From: Sperchopsis tessellata
Lineage: Eukaryota; Arthropoda; Insecta; Coleoptera; Hydrophilidae
Direction: 5' to 3'
Assembly (NCBI GenBank): GCA_033557685.1
Contig: JAWQRN010000026.1
Coordinates: 1 to 49,685 of the forward strand
DNA length: 49,685 nucleotides
Positions within the stretch are counted from its first letter, which is position 1; each line of letters begins with the position of its first letter. The position numbers were made by a program, and so were the translations under genes. Positions 1 through 10,670 of the stretch are shown here, piece by piece. Below the pieces are notes generated by a model. That model worked only from the letters and a program-made list of their open reading frames with translations. It did no database searches and had not been told where the DNA came from.

Positions 1-365
1 GCAATGCTGGAAGTCTTCTTTTGTAAGAGCATTTAGGAGCTCCGCCGATTTTCGCTTCACCTCTTCCATCGACTCGATCCGGGTTCCTTTTACGACAGAC
101 TTGATCTTCGGAAACAAGAAAAAGTCACAGGGTGTTAAATCAGCCGAGTACGGCGCGTGCTCGAGCACTGGAGTGCCTCTAGCGGCCAAATACCGCTTCA
201 CAGAGAGCGCGTTATGGGCAGGTGCGTTGCCTTGGTGCAAGATCCACGGCTTGTTTTTTCACTAACTGCGGCCGTTTCTTACGAACTCGCTCTCGCGGTG
301 TTGCCAAAACTTTTAAATAGTAAGTTTGGTTTACAGTTTCACCCTCTGGAACCCATTCAGTCATC
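1..365 (-). mobile_element. mariner (DD34D) transposase fragment, inactive
   Basis: Read on the minus strand this is the C-terminal catalytic part of a mariner transposase, a cut-and-paste DNA transposase. Near the right end the frame reads VPEGETVNQTYYLKVL, followed by LRERVRKKR. After a frameshift near 260-275 comes WILHQGNAPAHNALSVKRYL, then LEHAPYSADLTPCDFFLFPK. The second catalytic Asp of the HQDN motif is Gly here (GGC at 231-229). The last Asp (GAC at 126-124) is intact, with exactly 34 residues between them, as in DD34D elements. The first catalytic Asp is missing, the frame is broken, and the window edge cuts the C-terminus. The copy is dead. Its right end joins LINE sequence directly, with no mariner inverted repeat at the join. 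Confidence 0.88.
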
Positions 366-3300
366 AGATGTTCTGCCCATTTTCACTTTTGCGTCTTCAC
401 TGTCCCTGTAACATCCCTGACCTTAGTAAGATTTCTTATCCATGCAAAGCGACTTCTATCACTAATACTCAAATCCATCTTGTATCTCTCAATACTTATT
501 TGCGTTGTTTAGAGCATCTGTATATGCGAGGCCTTTAGTGTCTCACTAGTATACGACATCACAGGCAAAACACACTGATCGAAAACCCTGCGCTTCAAAC
601 ACAAAGGTATCTGCGACTTAAATATGTTTCACATATAATGTTACGGTTTCGATTAGTGTCCTCGATGACACATTGGCTGGCATAGCTAGCTCATTGAACA
701 TAACTTTCATTCTACTAAAATACTTTCAGAATCTAGATCAAGCATTCTTTCGTAGAGCTATTCGATACTGTGTGTAAATAACATGATATCATCTGGAAAT
801 CTCAAATTCATCATTCACTTTTATGCCATTTTGTTTCCGGAACATATACTCTAAAACTGTACTGAACAATTTCGGCGGTATAGTGACTCCTTGTATAACC
901 CCTTTTCGAATACAAAAATGTTTCATTTATTGATGTAATTAAACGTTTGATGTGGCTTTTTCATAGATGTTTTAAATTAGCCTTATGTAAGAAAATGGAA
1001 TACCATTTTGGACCAAAGCTTTAACATCTGCATATGTCTCGATACAGTCAAATTCTTTCTCTTAGTCTACGAAAGCACAACATAGTGGCAGGTTATATTC
1101 ATTACATCTAGATATCAATTCAAGCACCATGTGAATGTAGTCAATGGTGCTATATCCCTTCCGAAAACCTGCTCATTCTTTGGGTTGGTTCGAGTCGAAT
1201 TGGTCTGTAAGGCGAATCGTAATTATTTTGGTAAGGTTCTTATAAGCCACAGCTATGAGACTGGTACGACCGTGTTTTTCAGTTCTGTTTTTTTATGCAC
1301 GTTACAGTTTTGCCAGAACTTATAACATAACTTGAATATAACTCATCTCCAGAAATTTTTAAAATGTCAACAGATATCCCATCCTCTCCGGGTGCTATAC
1401 CATAATTCATTGATTTTTGATCATGTGGAACTTCTGAAGGTAATATTGGTGGAACGTCCCCGGAAGAGATGTTTATATGGTTGCGTTCATATCGATATTG
1501 TTCTTAGTAAAACTTTCTAACCACTTTAAGGATTTCCTTTTAATCATCAACTCTAAACTTTTTCAGATCTGAGGGCTATTATCGTATTTGTTTGCGTAAT
1601 TTGCGACCCCGCATATTTTGAGTACATTTATTTTTAAAGAATGATTTTGGATTTTATTTTTTCCTCCGCATATGGTATGAGTTTGCTTTCCTGGACTATC
1701 AAGTTTACTACCTCCGTACAAAAGATGGTCATTTTATTTTATACCTAAAATTCGCACTTTCTTGATAAAAGAATATATTTATTTATTTGCAGTATGTTTA
1801 TAATAATATTATAAATAATAATTATTAAAATCACAATAAAGTTTAGATAAAACGAATCTACTTTATTCTCAATCATACTTGAATATAAACTTTTTCAAAA
1901 CCTCCAATAAAATTATCCGCATATTTTACAACCCGTGATTTGTAAGTGATCAAAATAGCGAAAAACGTGCGTAAATTACGTAAACAATTGCGGTATTTGC
2001 TTTTTCCAAATCATAAGTTTCTGTTTCTCCAATTTGTAGCCCCTCTGCTGCTTTATTGCCTGGACGGTGTCTTTATAGTTGTATCTTCTAATCTTCCTTT
2101 ATTCGCCTTTTTTTATGGTGTTTGACTCAACATACTCTACGTTCTGCCTTCTTCTGTTAACTTTACTTTTTAGATTTCTATGCTGCCTTTGTAGGGTTTT
2201 GGTTTGTTATCGACTCTTACCTCTTATTATATGAAACACATTATCGGCATAATTATATTCTTCCAGAGCAGCAAATCTAGTTTTAAGCTCTAGTTGAAAG
2301 GCTTCTTGATTAGATTTTAGATGGTCCAAGTTAATTTTTCTACCATAGCTTTTGGCTAATTCTAACATTCTAATTTTACATTTAAAGATATTCTACATCT
2401 AACAACACGGTGATCACTGTTCTTAGCAAACATGGTATTTGCTATATAGATTCTTTCATTTTATAAATTCTACAAGACTGTTTCCTCGTTCATTTCTACT
2501 TCCAAAGCCAAAGGAACCTACAACCTGATCCCCTTTTGTTTTACTCCTATATTTACATTAAAGTATCCTAAGTTGATGAAATGTGCATTTGAGTTCTCAT
2601 AAAAATATGTCACCTCTTCATAGAACGCTTAGACCATCTCGTCTGAATGGGTACTTGTTGGAGCATACAATTGCAGAATTTGGAGTTTATACAGCCTAGA
2701 GATCATTATTTATAATTTTGAGACTCTGTCCAATATGCTCTCAAACTTGATTATTCGGTTTTGAGTATTTTGTAAACCATGTAACCAAACCCACTGTTCT
2801 TCCATTGATAGTGCCAGGGTAGTAAACATATGTCCACTTTTTAGTTGAATAAGCTCTTCTCCTTATCTTCGTACTTCGCTCAGACCTATTACATCCCATT
2901 GAATCTTGTTCAATTAATTTTCTAACTTCACTAGATAATGTGCGGCAGTTGTAGGTGCCCATATTTAATATTGTTTGGCAACTGTTTATACCCCTATACC
3001 TTCTTACGCTGATCCAAATATCTGCCTTTACAGGGGGTATTCAACCCTACGGAGAATGAGAGCCATGGTTTTTTGGGTCTATCATTTTTGGGGAGTTGTA
3101 GCATAACTCGTCACGCTGACTTATTGCAGGCTGACAAGTTTTAATATCGGCGGCTCCAATATGGAGAACAGATATCGTCAATAAATCGCTCCTACTAGAG
3201 AACAGACGCTTATTATTCCTGTAGGTCCGCAAAGGTTGAGCTTCTATCCAACATATCTGAAGGGCGTTTTCCTTTCCCTCTAGGTTATGAAGAATTCCCC
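366..3300 (-). mobile_element. LINE with AP endonuclease and reverse transcriptase (RTE-like), decayed
   Basis: A degenerate non-LTR retrotransposon runs right to left. The endonuclease starts near 2962 with GTYNCRTLSSEVRKLIEQ and IRRRAYSTKKWTYVYYPGT, matching the start of RTE/CFDP2-like endonucleases. Lower coordinates give the linker (YAPTSTHSDE near 2665), then RT blocks: APGEDGI near 1390, AGFRKG-type residues then YSTIDYIHMVLELISRCNEY near 1150-1080, and CAFVDYEKEFD near 1065. A DDIMLFT block lies near 790. The C-terminal part ends with VFDQCVLPVM and IRNLTKVRDV, then KWAEHLMT near 370. Numerous stops and frameshifts show it is not functional. The segment 2970-3300 is probably its 5' leader, because the plus-strand copy next to it has similar sequence. 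The exact 5' end is uncertain. Confidence 0.85.
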
Positions 3301-3589
3301 GAGAAGAAATATATAATTAGGTTCCCCTTGGGAAAATCCTATAACGAATAGGAGAATAACCTTCAGATATGTTAAGTAGGAGCTAAGCTCTCACAGACCA
3401 ACAGGATGTGCAAAGTGCTAGCGACATGAAATGGCAGATGAACATGCACAAGGCTAGAGTGTGTTCGCCAGTAAGAGCAGCTCATCGCTTGTTTCTATTC
3501 TTCATATTGAAGTGGTCCATATTAAACTTGGCAACCCTCAGTAAGGCAGAGTGAATAATTAATGCTTCCCTTCTCCAAAATTCCAGACA

Positions 3590-5010
3590 AGACAAAATCA
3601 TGACCATCATTCTCCGTAGGCCCAATTAGCCCTAGTAAATGCCGCAGTTGTAAATAACTTTGCATCAAAATATTATACACAACTATTACATGTCAATTTT
3701 TTTTGTTTATTTATTATTAACAAAACATAATTCAGTAAAGGCAGCTTTTGGGACCAACGTAAGAAGGCAGAAGGTGCTAAGAATCGATGGAGTTTAGACA
3801 ATTGCTAAACAATATTAAATGTGTGCACCTACCAGTACCACATATTATCTAACAAAGCAAAACTAATGGCACTGGAAAATTAATTAGATAAAATTCGCTG
3901 GAATCATAGTACTGAGAGAAGTCAGAAGGAAAGAAGTAGAATTTATTAAACTGTAAAGTGGACAGATACTAATAAAAATAGAAGAAATATTGGAGGTTTC
4001 ATGCTTCTCAAAAATTCAATAACCAAATAGTAAAATTTGATAGCAAATTTAACTGAGGCGTAAAATTTTAAATAAATATCTTTAAAAGACATAAACTCCA
4101 AATTCTACATGTAATACCCCAACAAGTAGCCATTCGATCGAGTCGGGCGAAATGTTCTATGAAAAGGTAACAGGTCTTCATTACAGTTAAAATAAACATA
4201 AACAGACAGGTGATCAGGTTATAGGTGCATTCGGCTTTATAAGAAGAAATGAACGAGACAACAGATTTGTAGAATTTGCAATTTTATTTTGAGCTTAAAA
4301 ACAGATTTGGTTTTCTGGAAGAATACAATGATGTTAATAATGTGGTTCATATATTAACAGACACGGTTAGAGTCATAGGTAGAACTGCCAATAGTAAAAA
4401 GGAGTGAACAATTTCCGAACAGTCTACGAACATACAAAAACAGCATTGAACAGTAAAAGGTAAAGTTAGACAAGGTAGAATATACAATATGTGGAGCATT
4501 CTAATACCATTACAAATAAAGGACGATGTTAGAAGATATAACTATGTATGTAGCTATTAACACGTGTTTGCGCTATTTTACGGCAATCTTTGAAAATCTG
4601 TATTTTATTTTGTCTAAATATTAAAAGAAAACCTGAATAATTACTGTTCATCATCTCATTTCTATAGCTTATTAGATCCTTACCAAAATAATTACCAACC
4701 ACTTTCCAATCCATTTCTATTCTTACCTAACCAAAGAACAGGATTTCATAATAGATATAATGCTATTGACAACATTCACACGGTGCGCAAAATGATATCT
4801 AGATGTAACGATTATATCCTGCCACTATGTAGAGTTTTCATAAACTACAAGGAAGCATATTTTGAAGAAATGGAAACTTGGAAAGGTCTTTTTCTAGTAG
4901 TGGAAGAGATGATGAGAATTAATAAATTTATTTTTAGCGCAGAGTGTATGGTAAAATTTTATAGTAATGGACGTCAATTATTTAAACAGGGACGAGCTAA
5001 CTTATAAGCT
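3590..5010 (+). mobile_element. Second copy of the same LINE family, opposite strand, decayed
   Basis: This copy shares the leader of the neighbouring minus-strand LINE. CATTCTCCGTAGG lies near 3611 and CAATATTAAAT just before the shared cap-like CACCTAC near 3825, followed by a matching ATTATCTA block. Further on it encodes LEEYNDVNNVVHILTDTVR near 4320 (matching LEEYNYADNVFHIIR in the first copy). The RT block NAIDNIHTVRKMISRCNDY starts near 4760 and is followed by LPLCRVFINYKEAYFEEME. The RT catalytic Asp region is altered (INYKEAYF where active copies have VDYEKAFD). Large parts of the endonuclease and RT are missing or scrambled. It faces the first copy head to head, leaving about 170-300 bp between the leaders. 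Confidence 0.75.
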
Positions 5011-5630
5011 TCGTGTTCAGAGATTTTATGGATATCATGAAGTGGCCGGTAGCGGAGAACATTAATGTTAAAGAAATCGAAATTACTGCAACAAAGCTAG
5101 AGAATCTTGAATCGTACATAGCTACTTTAGATTGTTTACAAAAACATAGTACAAAGAATAGTGACATTAAACAGAAATACTTTGGCAATGGCAAGTTTAT
5201 GATTCGGGTGAAACTACACCCATTTCTCAAGCTATAATGAATATGCAGCACAGATTCTAAATGATCGAATTGATAGTAGATGAGCTAAATGCCAATCAAG
5301 ATAGCGACTATGTCTTATCATATGAAGCCACCCATGGCAAATAGAAGCTTAGAAGAAAGTGACAAAATTGAGAATCAACACGAGATTTTTTTTACCACTT
5401 ATTTTAAGATTACAACCCGTAATAATTATATACTTTAACCAATAGGTAGAATTTTGAAACGTAGCTCCAAGCGAGCAGCAATTACAATACAGTAAATATT
5501 CATATCCGAACTAATATCGCCCAACCTATAACCAGAATAATTTGATTTTGTATTGTTATATCACTACACCCATAAGGGGTAGAAAAGGAACTGATTATGA
5601 TGATATCTCTCACGTCGGATGTACACTAGA
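5011..5630. other. Unassigned stretch after the plus-strand LINE
   Basis: Short open frames exist on both strands at 4997-5251 and overlap each other, which argues that neither is a real gene. The sequence may still be LINE 3' part, but I recognised no RT thumb or C-terminal motif in it. Confidence 0.3.
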
Positions 5631-6130
5631 CTAGGGATGGGTTGTATTCATATAAATTGTACAAATCTTTTCACGAAGTCACATGATACGAAAAACCCAT
5701 TCTACTTTTATCCTTATCAGTGTAAACTGCATCGAACTGTGCTGTAAACAAACTCGGGTATGGGCGAGTGAAATAATAGCTTGTTAAACTGGCAGGTACG
5801 GTCCGTGTCTCACGGTAGGTTATATTCGTATAATTCGCACTGTGTTTTATACAGACACAGACAAAAGAGATTGAAATGAATAGCTTTCTGAACTTGCTGG
5901 GACGATATTATTGCACGGTTGGACCTATTCATATGAATTGAACAAAACGCCCGCCTGACTCTTCGAGCGTACAATAGTGTTTATATAAATTGTATTTGAC
6001 TGAAAGTTGTGTTCATTTAAACGGTACTAGCGGGGTCCATGCGCATGCGGTCGTAAGGTAGGTAGAATACATATGACATCAGACTGAGTTGTTTATGAAG
6101 TATCTATCCAGTACATATGACACCCGGGTG
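5630..6130. repeat. Degenerate interspersed repeats of an ATTCATATAAATTG-like motif
   Basis: Related blocks recur: ATTCATATAAATTGTAC near 5649, ATTCGTATAATTCGCAC near 5826, ATTCATATGAATTGAAC near 5929, TTTATATAAATTGTA near 5980, and weaker ones at 6010 and 6068. The spacing is irregular (about 50-180 bp). This region is GC-richer than its flanks. It could be a worn satellite or the inside of an unrecognised element; the call rests on visual alignment only. Confidence 0.35.
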
Positions 6131-7590
6131 GTAGTGAACAAAATGATATGTCTATGTAATAGTATTTTTAAACGATCTTTGGAATAAAAATTGATCAGCA
6201 TTGAAGCCACATTAATACATATTTCTACATAATTTTGAGAAATCTGATTAATATGCTTCTAATTCTAATCATTTTGAAAATTAGCGAGGACTAAGTAATC
6301 ATGAGCTGCAGTCTACAAGACATAAAATACGGTAATCAAGACAAGAACAAAGAAATGTAGGTATAATGTAATATAAATAGATACGATACAAACTCACACA
6401 AAAGAGAAACATTTGGTACGAATCCAACTAGTACATCAAAGAAACACTAGAAAGAGTCAAATTGCATACACATAGGACTTTCGTATAGTTTTAATTAAAT
6501 AAATTAGCAAATTAGCTAGCACTACTTTGAATTAATTTTTCGTTGTAGATAAAATAAAACAAATTGCGATATTAACAATAATTATCTGCCTATAGCCAAA
6601 ATGAAAACACATTTAGAGAGAAAACTAGCAAATAAACATTTACACAGTGAAGCATTGGAAAATACGACCTAGAGTCACTCTAAATGGACGTAAGCAAAAT
6701 TACTAGTTCCTGGGTTATAGATGGCAATTACATGTTAAGAATTTAAGAACTGTTCTGCAAAAATCATGTTCAATTTTTTTGTACCGCTCTGGACACCGGA
6801 ATTTCTGTACCTACATCCAGTACTTCGATTGTTGTTCATAAACAGCAACTTGGACCAGAAATATGAGATCTACATTTTATAGGTGATTGATCACAACTAA
6901 GTATGGTGGCATTTGTAGAGCAGGAGGATGATAAAGGCTATTAATGTAATAAAACTCCGAGTGAATTAATTAATCACTAGCAGAGCTTTTGCTTGCCAAT
7001 GCTCTCGTTCGATTTAGAATCAGATTGAAAATTTGGATTGCTTAAGGTGAAATATACTTACCTTTCCCCTATGAGCAGCAACAGATGAATTTAGCAATTA
7101 CAGTTTTTATCTTGAAGTGCATTAATGTAACAATTAGTTTACTTTTTTTCTATGATTATTTCGAGAAAGGCCCATTTTGTGGCCTCAAGTCTACCTAAAC
7201 AGCAGTTCCACGGAGAAGGGTAAATACTCATTTTCCCTTGCTTAATGCAGAGATAATTATTAGTGCATTGTTTGCTTAATTGCTGTCTATATTCGTCCAA
7301 AAAATTAGCTTACGATATTTATTAAGTATTAAAGTTTTATTTGTTAAACATTTTGTTGCAATATTATTAAATAAAACAATATGTGTTTGGCAGATTTACC
7401 ACCAATGCTGTTTTGGAGGTAATGAGGATTGTCATGGAAGCAATGGTTAAAAGACACATCACTCAAGTCGAAGCATTGGATCTAATTTAAGCATTTTGCT
7501 TCGCATGCATTTCTGAGGTACATGAACTTATGACATCCTACAAGTACAATGGTGGTATAATGAAAAAATAATAATTCAGAGTCGTTCAGT
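6131..7590. other. AT-rich intergenic DNA, nothing recognised
   Basis: There is no open frame of note, no transposon motif and no RNA gene that I could recognise on either strand. Confidence 0.5.
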
Positions 7591-7599
7591 CTGACATGT

Positions 7600-7900
7600 G
7601 GTGGTCACCAGATATTTATGTTGGGTACAATATCCTACATTATATATACAAATGATTTATTTCTGTTCATTGATCATGTGGCACAACTGTTTTGGAAATA
7701 TAATACAAAATTCCTCATAACAGGCATCAGTGGCTAAATACAAATAAATTGAAAATTAATAGAGAATTATGAAGTTCTTTGTGATATACCTGGTAGAAAG
7801 AAAATGTCTTATTAAATGTTTAGGTCATAATTTGGGCAATAGGTTTTACTGGGCAATCTTTACAAAAAAAAACCTTTCAACAACTGAATTAACTATCAGG
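7600..7900 (+). mobile_element. Jockey-like reverse transcriptase scrap
   Basis: Read in plus-strand frames with shifts, the stretch gives MLGTISYIIYTNDLFLFIDH near 7617-7678, corresponding to the LGPLLFxIYINDL block of Jockey/CR1-type RTs. It then gives HQWLNTNKLKINRE near 7725-7770, corresponding to the WLxxNKLxLNxxKT block, and KCLGHNLGNRF near 7820. The YADD catalytic box expected between these is not readable. The open frame that follows (7924-8265, 113 codons) has no recognisable motif and is more likely random or a worn continuation than a gene. Confidence 0.6.
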
Positions 7901-10039
7901 ATGAAGAAGAAAATAGCAGCACATTGTTTCAACCCCTAGCATATTTTCCTTATTTGCTATTCTATATCATGTTGTGGTACATATCACCTAGAGGCCATCA
8001 GGTCTGTTGTAGAAGAGAGCTCTACTTTGCTTGTCCAATCTGGGCAAAAAATTGTATAATTGTTTACCACACTATGATAAAATATTTACCCATGGTGGAC
8101 TTTATTAAAAAAATAATCTTTTGCAACATCAGATCTATACTGGATAGATGGATAAACTTTTATCATCTTCAGTCTATGACAAATTACATTTGTCAGTTTT
8201 GTGATGATTTGTACAGGTTTTATATTTATTTGTTCCCTGATACACTTGTGTGTCATATACTTTGAATGTGTATTTGTTTATTTCTTGTTATATTTCAGTA
8301 TTCCGTTGACATAAAATAAAGTAGATTGCAGAATATTTATTTAACGAAGTTTGGACAATTTATATATGATAAATGAGTAAAATATAATACCAAGTGGAGT
8401 CAGCTAAATACAGGTAATTCTATAAAGTGCAAATTTATTATCTTACTATTAGATTACTGGGAAAAAAGTTGGAGAGTATGTTTAATTCTTTTTTTATAAA
8501 TAAATAATAACAAAAATTAGGTGTGATAATACAGTTTATTGAATATTGCTTTCTTAACAAGTGCAATTAACTGGTTATAATCATCTATTTATCACAATGC
8601 GATTAAAAAGTCAGGTTTATAATCAAAATATCAGTGCCATTTAAACTACAACAATAATAATCATTAAGAATTAAAGTATACACCATGTTACAATTATGTA
8701 TATACAGTTAGTGTACCATCATTATAGTTATTAGAATTAATAAATATCTATAAAACTGCTCAGTTTGGTTCTATAAGGTATACACAAAAATATTTTAAGG
8801 TTTAACGAAGAGACAGTGAGAATTAACAACTTTGGTGTTATTTATAGATTATTTGTAAAATAATGAAATCATAGATTGTAGATGGAAGTAAACTACGAGA
8901 TTCTTCATATTTTACAGTTATCTCTAACCATCTGTTGTCCTCCTTCGATTATTTAATTTTGTAGAAATTTAATTATTTTTCACAATTATGCTGCAAAAAT
9001 CTACACAAGATGGGTGAAAATTAAGAAAAATACAACCATTATTAAAATTGATAACAAAGTCATATTTAGCATTTTATATTGGTTATATCGAACTTAGAAT
9101 TTATCAAGAAATTAGATTTAGGGAATTGAGACATCAACCTAAGACAGCATAAGGGTATCTCACATTTAACTTATCGGATTAAATATAGAATAACCGGTTG
9201 TTAGAAAATGTAAAAGTGGTAAGATCATAAAGGGTTTTTGTTCAAAAAGCTAAGAATCAATTTAGGAAACTACAATCATAAACAGCACAAAAGATACACA
9301 GAGTTTTCATTTAAATATTAATTTTTGTATACATATATTCATCATTGTACAAATGTATACTTTTCACAAAACAAAACCAAAACGCACACACTAATTATTA
9401 AATAATATTTTCATTCAGGTTTTTTATTATAAAATTTGGGAATGTTTAACCTTTAAAAGAGAAGTGTAATCTACAAGGATGTACTCACTAGTATGTTAAA
9501 AAATATACTCTATAAAACTAGAGTCCCATAACCGTCTTTTTTGATACCAGTGAATATACTAACAGCATATCCAATAAATATATAACCTAACAAAAACATA
9601 TCTGACAATCCTGTCAACAAACTTAAAATCGTTTATAAATATTTTTGAATATTATTGCCCTTGGATCCACCTGAATCCCTCCAGCCTGCCTAAAAACCAT
9701 TAGTCAAGTATCCTTTCACTATTGTTATCATTATAGGTTAAATTTTAGTTATGATTTACAGAGATTTGAGTTTATATCAAAATGAGCACTACCAGCGGAG
9801 GAGAGACCCCCCCCCTATAAGAGCAATGAAACTTTGTCTCCTAATGTGGAGACAATGGTAATTAACGATACAAACAAACAAGAGAGTAAAGTGGACCTCA
9901 TCAAAACACAAAAATAACCTATAAGTACTCTATGGAGGTTATAGGCCAATTTCTTATTAAAAATAAAGTATCTGGAGTACAAAACATAACTTAAAAAGGA
10001 CCCCATCGCGTAGCTTGTGAATTCAGTAATCTAAATTAC
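7901..10039. other. AT-rich intergenic DNA, no gene recognised
   Basis: Only short open frames without motifs are present. A run of ten C residues sits near 9810. No element boundary was seen. Confidence 0.45.
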
Positions 10040-10044
10040 TCGGA

Positions 10045-10117
10045 TTTTCTCAGTAAATAACTTGAGATCGGGCAGTTGCACTTCGTCGTGGAAATTAGGC
10101 CCTAAAAGAAGAAGAAT
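10045..10117 (+). mobile_element. Possible SINE/LINE 3' tail
   Basis: The segment GTCGTGGAAATTAGGCC (near 10085) followed by a CTAAAAGAAGAAGAAT tail resembles GCTGTAGAAATAGGCC and the A-rich tail of the SINE at 10369-10654. It may be the 3' end of a related retroelement whose 5' part is lost. The evidence is one short motif and a simple tail. Confidence 0.35.
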
Positions 10118-10352
10118 ATCTTTGAAGACAAAACTCCCTTTATTGCTTTCATACAATGAGCATAAAGTCCCAGGAAACATCGTATGTTCACTGAATAGAT
10201 TTTATTTAATAATAAAATACTAAGAATTTGTAGAATCACAGAAAAAAAGTAGGGGTTGCTTGTTAATTTTCAAATTTAATGCTAATAATTTAATTACGAA
10301 ACCACAATTAGGATCGTAGATTCTTGATATAATGTAGTTAGAAATGGCACTA

Positions 10353-10368
10353 ATAAACTTGTAGAAGG
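10353..10368 (+). repeat. Left target site duplication of SINE
   Basis: ATAAACTTGTAGAAGG, identical over all 16 bases to 10655-10670 on the other side of the SINE. Confidence 0.9.
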
Positions 10369-10654
10369 CTCGTTAGCTAGGTTCAGTACTAGGCTACTAA
10401 GCATGGGGTCTCGGGTTCGAGACCCAGAGGCGGTCAGCTTTTTGTGTTTAGAGAAGTCTTTATGGTGCTCGTCTTCTGGGTGAGGGACGTAAAACTGTGG
10501 GTATCATGTATTGTAGGTAGAATGAAGACCACGTGGACGTAAAAGAACCTAATTCTAGTTGGAACACTGGATTCGGTAAAATTCTCATGTGTGGGAGCCT
10601 AATCCTTGGCGTTAATTGGCCATAGCTGTAGAAATAGGCCGACGGTAAATAAAC
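10369..10654 (+). mobile_element. tRNA-derived SINE, apparently full length
   Basis: This is a 286-bp short interspersed element flanked by a perfect 16-bp target duplication, the mark of LINE-mediated retrotransposition. The head is tRNA-like. It has an A-box-like TTAGCTAGGTT near 10373, and a perfect Pol III B box GGTTCGAGACC near 10414 inside a T-arm-like hairpin (GGGTCTC, loop, GAGACCC). The body carries no open frame. The tail ends in GTAAATAAAC, a short A-rich end typical of SINEs mobilised by RTE-like LINEs. The perfect duplication suggests a fairly recent insertion. The source tRNA cannot be named with confidence. Confidence 0.88.
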
Positions 10655-10670
10655 ATAAACTTGTAGAAGG
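10655..10670 (+). repeat. Right target site duplication of SINE
   Basis: ATAAACTTGTAGAAGG, the exact partner of 10353-10368. Confidence 0.9.

Noticed and set aside
7924..8265. 113-codon plus-strand gene
   Set aside because: No motif, AT-driven amino acid use (Tyr, Ile, Phe, Cys), and it follows directly after a decayed LINE fragment.
9805..9817. Poly-C run as a regulatory signal
   Set aside because: An isolated homopolymer without context; it could also be a sequencing or slippage artefact.
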